From assembly GCF_024055795.1 (NCBI RefSeq), contig NZ_JAMXMY010000029.1, forward strand, positions 1-64,000: a stretch of DNA of 64,000 nt. The letters are read 5' to 3'. Position 1 is the stretch's first letter; the number at the start of each line of letters is the position of its first letter. Positions 60,629 through 64,000 of this stretch are shown one piece after another. Origin of the DNA: Actinoallomurus purpureus (lineage in GTDB: Bacteria > Actinomycetota > Actinomycetes > Streptosporangiales > Streptosporangiaceae). A program made the position numbers and the translations under genes. A model generated the notes under the pieces. It saw nothing but the letters and a program-made list of their open reading frames with translations. It was not told where the DNA came from and did no database searches.

Positions 60629-61982
60629 CCGGGACGGCCGGTGAACGGAGTCCGCCGGCATTCGGTCATTCGCCTTACATGGGAGCGCGACAGTTGTAAG
60701 GTGTCGGTCATGCGGACGGCGTACAAGTGCCGGGCCTACCCGGACCCCGAGCAAGCGGCGGTGTTCAGCCGCACGTTCGGGTGTGTGCGCCTGGTGTGGA
60801 ACAAGACCCTGGCCGAACGCCACGCGGCCTACCACCAGCGAGGGAAGAAGACCTCTTACAAGCAGACCGACGCCGCGTTGACCGGATGGAAGAAGACCGA
60901 GGACCTGGCGTTTCTGTCGGAGGTGTCCTCGGTTCCGCTGCAGCAGACGCTGCGGCACCAGCATGCGGCGTTCGCGAACTTCTTCGCCGGCCGCACCAAG
61001 TACCCGCGGTTCAAGAACCGCGACTCCCGGCAGACCGCGCACTACACCCGCTCGGCGTTCCGCATGAAGAACGGCGAACTGCACATGGCCAAGACCACCA
61101 CGCCGCTGCGGTTCGTGTGGTCTTTCGAGGACGTGAACCCCGCCACGCTCGACCCCACCATGGTCGTCATCTCCCGGGATCCGGACGGCCGCTGGTACGT
61201 CACCTTCGCCATCGACACCGACGTACCCGACCCCATGGACGAGGCCGGGCACGCCATCGGTATCGATCTTGGGATCAAGGACTTCGCGGTCACCTCCGAC
61301 GGGGAACGCATCGCCAACCCCCGGCATCTGGAGCGCAAGGCCCGCAACCTGGCCCGGTATCAGCGGCGGATGGCTCGCTGCGAGCGCGGGAGCGCCAACC
61401 GGCGCAAGGCCAAGGCGAAGGTGGCCCGCGCCCACCGCAAGGTCCGCAACGCCCGCGCCGACTTCCTGCACCGCACCAGCACCAACCTGATCCGCCGGGC
61501 CGACACCATCGTCATCGAAGACCTCGCGGTCACCAACATGGTCAAGAACCGCGCTCTGGCGCGCGTCATCAGCGACGCGGGATGGGGGGAGTTCCGCCGG
61601 CAGCTGGAGTACAAGGCCGAACGCGCCGGGCGCACCCTCGTGGTCATCGACCGCTGGTACCCCTCCTCCAAGACCTGCTCGGCTTGCGGGCACCTGCTCG
61701 CGGAGCTGAGTCTTTCCACCCGGCACTGGACGTGTCCGGGCTGCCGCACCCGGCACGACCGGGACATCAACGCGGCCAAGAACATCCTTGCGGCTGGTCG
61801 AGCCGTAGCCGGGGAGAGATCCTCTGGTGATGCCTGTGGAGCTGGTGTCAGACGGCAAGGGTCCTCCCTTCCGCAGTCGGCGCTGAAACAGGAAACCCGC
61901 GCCGTGAGGCGCCCGGCCTGAAGGCCGGATCGGCCGCAAGGCCGATGGGAATCCCCTTTCTTCAGAAGGGGGAGGAAGTCAA
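60555..61982 (+). mobile_element. TnpB-only IS200/IS605-family element, 1,428 bp
   Basis: The element carries only tnpB. Its left flank is TTCAC and its right end finishes with TCAA, the kind of cleavage sites used by this family, which leaves no terminal inverted repeats or target duplication. Removing 60555-61982 rejoins TTCAC to TCTCGGTGAT and restores a P450 reading frame (VFTLGDPHAVTW), which fixes both ends. The left end folds into a hairpin (CCCCGGCC-TTCA-GGCCGGGG, 60573-60592) and a second arm pair (60600-60609 with 60645-60654). The right end has three hairpins (61913-61928, 61929-61946, 61953-61971). Confidence 0.88.
60710..61921 (+). CDS. tnpB: TnpB, RNA-guided nuclease of IS200/IS605 elements
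   Basis: A 403-residue TnpB. The N-terminal RTAYKCRAYPDPEQAAVFSR and VRLVWNKTLAERHAAY are the typical helix-turn-helix/WED part; RuvC catalytic residues are Asp186 (IGIDLGIKDFA), Glu270 (IVIEDLAV) and Asp352 (HDRDINAAKNI); the zinc ribbon is Cys323, Cys326, Cys342, Cys345. All are intact, so it is probably active. ATG 60710 has AAGG upstream. No TnpA is present, so movement needs a partner in trans. The last 45 residues overlap the predicted guide RNA. Confidence 0.95.
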   Translation: MRTAYKCRAYPDPEQAAVFSRTFGCVRLVWNKTLAERHAAYHQRGKKTSYKQTDAALTGWKKTEDLAFLSEVSSVPLQQTLRHQHAAFANFFAGRTKYPRFKNRDSRQTAHYTRSAFRMKNGELHMAKTTTPLRFVWSFEDVNPATLDPTMVVISRDPDGRWYVTFAIDTDVPDPMDEAGHAIGIDLGIKDFAVTSDGERIANPRHLERKARNLARYQRRMARCERGSANRRKAKAKVARAHRKVRNARADFLHRTSTNLIRRADTIVIEDLAVTNMVKNRALARVISDAGWGEFRRQLEYKAERAGRTLVVIDRWYPSSKTCSACGHLLAELSLSTRHWTCPGCRTRHDRDINAAKNILAAGRAVAGERSSGDACGAGVRRQGSSLPQSALKQETRAVRRPA

Positions 61983-62002
61983 TCTCGGTGATCCGCACGC
62001 GG
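61800..62002 (+). ncRNA. Predicted omega RNA (reRNA) of the TnpB element
   Basis: TnpB guides come from the element's right end: a structured scaffold inside the 3' part of tnpB and the right end, followed by about 16-20 bases of flanking DNA as guide. Here the three right-end hairpins form the scaffold to 61982, and the guide would begin TCTCGGTGATCCGCAC at 61983. The 5' limit is a guess. Confidence 0.5.
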
Positions 62003-62061
62003 TGACCTGGGCCGCGGGACAGGTGCGCGGGCCCCGTACGCTCCCCCTCCGCGTCGGCTGA
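61983..62061 (+). pseudogene. 3' fragment of a second P450, part 2
   Basis: The frame rejoined across the IS reads TLGDPHAVTWAAGQVRGPRT then LPLRVG and stop, the usual end of a bacterial P450 (the VTW-GGQVRGPR strand). Together with 60472-60554 it gives about 53 residues; the first 85 percent of the gene is missing. Confidence 0.88.
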
Positions 62062-62177
62062 CCCCGCTCGCGGAGGTCGAGGCACGGACCTCGGGCGCGG
62101 CCACGCCAGGGTCGACCCCGGCTCCCGTAGTCGCTGGTCACCGGCCTGATGCCGCGACCACGGGGTAGGAAGTAAGG

Positions 62178-63308
62178 ATGCGGCTTCGGGAGCGGCTGCA
62201 CGAGGTCCGCCCGTCGTGGCAGCCGGCTCATGCCCTGCTGGCGATACCGCTCGCGTTCATCGCACTGATCACCGTGGCCGACGTGCTGTCACCCGAGACC
62301 ATCCACCTGGGACCGCTCCTCGTCGTGGCGCCCGCGCTCACGGCCTCGTTCGCCGGTCCCGTGGAGACCGGCTTCATCGCCGTCCTGGCCGTGGTGGCAC
62401 AAGTGATCATCGCGTTCCTGCACGGCGGCATCGGCACGCTCAACCACCAGGTGCAGATCGTGGCGCTGCTGCTGGTCTCGGCGATCGTGGTCACCTTCCG
62501 TTACGTGCGCGAGCACTACCGGATACAGCTCACGCACGTCCGGTCGGTGTCGGAGGTCGCGCAGCGCGTCATCCTGCGCCCGCTGCCCCGCAGGATCGGC
62601 CCGTTGCGCATCGCATCGATGTACATCGCCGCCGCCGCCGAGGCCCGGATCGGCGGTGACCTGTACGCGGCCGCGCGCACGATGGGCGGCACCCGTCTCC
62701 TCATCGGTGACGTGCGCGGGAAGGGCCTGGCCTCGGTCAGCGACGCGGCACTGCTCCTGTGCGCCTTCCGCGAGGCGTCGCACCACCATGCGACCCTGCC
62801 CAGGCTCGTGACGCATCTGGAGTCCAGCGTCTGCCGGAACCTGGCCGAACTCACCGAGACCGGCGAGGACGCCACGGAGTGCTTCGTCACCGCCCTGATC
62901 ATCGACATACCCGACGCCGAGCCGGTGGCGCACGTGATCGACTGCGGCCATCCGCCGCCGCTGCTGCTGCGCGGCGACCGGGTGGTGGCCCTGACCCCGG
63001 ACCAGACGGCTCCGCCGCTGGGCCTGGGAGAGTTCGCCGCCGGCGACCATCAGCCCGGGACGTTCGGCTTCGAGCCCGGCGACATCCTGCTGCTCTACAC
63101 CGACGGCGTCATCGAGTGCCGCGACCATACGGGCGCGTTCTACCCCCTCGCCGAACGCCTGCCTCTGTGGGCGGGCGAGGACGCCGCCACGCTCGTCGAG
63201 CGGCTCCACGACGATCTCCTCGACCACGTCGGCGGCCGGCTGGACGACGACGCCGCGGCCATCGCGATCGAACGCCTGACGGCCGAGCCCACCGGCCGCC
63301 CGCACTGA
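62178..63308 (+). CDS. Membrane-anchored PP2C/SpoIIE-type protein phosphatase
   Basis: A 376-residue protein. Residues 18-110 form four hydrophobic helices (ALLAIPLAFIALITVADVL, then PLLVVAPALTASFAG, TGFIAVLAVVAQVIIAFL, IVALLLVSAIVVTF). The SpoIIE domain follows (150-365): ASMYIAAAAEARIGGDLYAA with metal Asp, LLIGDVRGKGLASV with Asp-Gly-like, HVIDCGHPPPLLL, and LLLYTDGVIECRD. Such RsbU-like phosphatases reactivate anti-anti-sigma factors or control development. No sigma regulator gene is adjacent in the window. GGAAGTAAGG lies before the ATG. Confidence 0.9.
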   Translation: MRLRERLHEVRPSWQPAHALLAIPLAFIALITVADVLSPETIHLGPLLVVAPALTASFAGPVETGFIAVLAVVAQVIIAFLHGGIGTLNHQVQIVALLLVSAIVVTFRYVREHYRIQLTHVRSVSEVAQRVILRPLPRRIGPLRIASMYIAAAAEARIGGDLYAAARTMGGTRLLIGDVRGKGLASVSDAALLLCAFREASHHHATLPRLVTHLESSVCRNLAELTETGEDATECFVTALIIDIPDAEPVAHVIDCGHPPPLLLRGDRVVALTPDQTAPPLGLGEFAAGDHQPGTFGFEPGDILLLYTDGVIECRDHTGAFYPLAERLPLWAGEDAATLVERLHDDLLDHVGGRLDDDAAAIAIERLTAEPTGRPH

Positions 63309-63650
63309 CGCGCCATCCGCCCGCCGGGGCACCCCCGCATGGAACGATGATCAAACCTGTCATCGGCATGCCCTCGCCCCGACACCCGTGGCTGCGGGCC
63401 GCCGTCGATCGGTAACGGGACCGCCCCCGGCCCGGATCGACCGGCGGGGACACCCCCCCGGTATCCGTCGCTGGCCGACTCCTGACCCGTCAGCACCGTA
63501 CGGCGGGCCGCGGTGGGGGGACCGTTCCGGAACCCCGCGGCCGTCCTCCCGGCGACGGACGTCGGCGGGACCACCGACCTGCCGTGAGCAGGCGATCGAA
63601 GCCGGCCCCGCGGCCATGGGCCGCGGGGCCGGAACGGAGCCGGGCGAGGG
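63309..63650. other. Gap between the phosphatase and MFS genes
   Basis: About 340 bp between convergent genes. It holds the hairpin at 63602-63632 and no gene that I can support. Confidence 0.5.
63602..63632. terminator. Strong terminator hairpin after the MFS gene
   Basis: CCGGCCCCGCGGCC and GGCCGCGGGGCCGG form a perfect 14-bp stem with the loop ATG, 18 bases after the MFS stop codon on the minus strand. It can also serve the convergent phosphatase transcript. Confidence 0.75.
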
Positions 63651-64000
63651 TCAGTGCATCGGCATCGGCGCGCCGTCCGGCACGTCGGCCGGCTTGTGCC
63701 GCGGCAGCAGCAGCGCCGGGATGAATGCCAGTGCCAGCAGGCCCACCGCCCACCAGTAGGTGCTCTGGAAGGCGTCCGCCATCGGGCCGACGATCTTCTG
63801 CATGACCTGCGGCGGGACCTTCTGGGTGGCGGACAGGCCGCCGCTCGCCGAGCCTCCGAGCTTGTCGGCCAGGGAGTTGGCGAGCAGCACGGACATCAGC
63901 GCGGTACCGATGGAGGCGGACACCTGCTGGATGATGTTCAGCATGGTGCTGGCCTTGGGCACCTCGTCGTGGACGAGCGTCTGGATCGCGGCCGCCATGG
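63651..64000 (-). CDS. DHA2-type MFS exporter, 3' part only
   Basis: The last 116 or so residues of a 14-helix EmrB/QacA-type exporter: AASTMLNIIQQVSASIG-like stretch (VPKASTMLNIIQQVSASIGT) and MSVLLANSL, a loop region DKLGGSASGGL, then the final helices (STYWWAVGLLALAFIPALLL) and the tail PRHKPADVPDG. The remainder of the gene lies outside the window, upstream on the minus strand. It would be a proton-driven drug exporter. The internal ATG at 63998 is not the start. Confidence 0.82.
   Translation of the reverse strand, partial: MAAAIQTLVHDEVPKASTMLNIIQQVSASIGTALMSVLLANSLADKLGGSASGGLSATQKVPPQVMQKIVGPMADAFQSTYWWAVGLLALAFIPALLLPRHKPADVPDGAPMPMH

Noticed and set aside
1-64000. tRNA, rRNA genes and riboswitches
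   Set aside because: I found no cloverleaf or conserved rRNA stretch on either strand by eye, and no recognisable riboswitch core. A covariance-model scan would be needed to exclude small RNAs.

Overview
The window is 64 kb of very GC-rich DNA. Codon use is strongly GC-biased, GTG and TTG starts are frequent, and the gene content (class III lanthipeptide LanKC, P450 with a small ferredoxin, PadR/MerR/TetR/WYL/DUF5753 regulators, large ATPase-type LuxR proteins) is typical of a filamentous actinomycete (Actinomycetota; Streptosporangiales- or Streptomyces-like). The genus cannot be fixed from this sequence alone. I see no rRNA, tRNA or CRISPR array. The region reads as accessory chromosome: many one- to four-gene modules, each with its own divergent regulator, separated by gene relics.

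Layout. 0-6.5 kb: GntR regulator, MDR oxidoreductase with divergent AraC regulator (the latter carrying tandem repeats), a membrane protein, a MerR/methyltransferase pair around a clear 22-bp dyad, a LURP-one/scramblase-like protein and a DUF72 protein. 6.7-10.6 kb: an operon of two uncharacterised proteins, a DyP-type peroxidase and a bile-acid:Na+ symporter-family transporter. 10.6-18.1 kb: a decayed tyrosine recombinase, a MerR remnant in frame with a peroxiredoxin, GNAT and VOC proteins, a TetR/MFS/hydrolase module, a PadR/membrane-protein pair and an NmrA-like pseudogene. 18.2-19.8 kb: a complete cobalt-type nitrile hydratase operon (beta, alpha, activator). 20-25.5 kb: VOC protein, WYL regulator, SGNH hydrolase, GT87 mannosyltransferase-like protein, and a DUF5753 regulator with two small divergent partners. 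25.6-26.4 kb: a cysteine dioxygenase preceded by an unannotated 29-codon, apparently leaderless, cysteine-containing leader peptide. 26.5-32.8 kb: a leucine/isovalerate catabolic operon (carboxyltransferase, biotin carboxylase, HMG-CoA lyase, acyl-CoA dehydrogenase) under a divergent TetR with two GTTAAC operators.

33.6-43 kb is the most distinctive block: a class III lanthipeptide cluster transcribed leftward (LuxR regulator, LanKC, an unannotated 32-residue precursor, an intergenic terminator-like hairpin, then an MFS exporter), flanked by a divergent 1,074-residue ATPase regulator. 43-47.4 kb: two GT4 glycosyltransferases around a DUF2334 deacetylase-like protein, plus a DMT-type transporter. 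47.8-54.6 kb: a secreted S53 (sedolisin) protease and two large regulators (PucR type, LuxR-ATPase type). 55-57.9 kb: polysaccharide pyruvyl transferase with a parallel beta-helix protein. 58.1-62.1 kb: TetR, P450, ferredoxin, and the 3' end of a second P450 split by a TnpB-only IS200/IS605 element. Its ends can be placed to the base (60555-61982) because the interrupted reading frame can be rejoined. 62.2-64 kb: a membrane-anchored SpoIIE/PP2C phosphatase and the 3' end of a DHA2-type MFS exporter that runs off the window.
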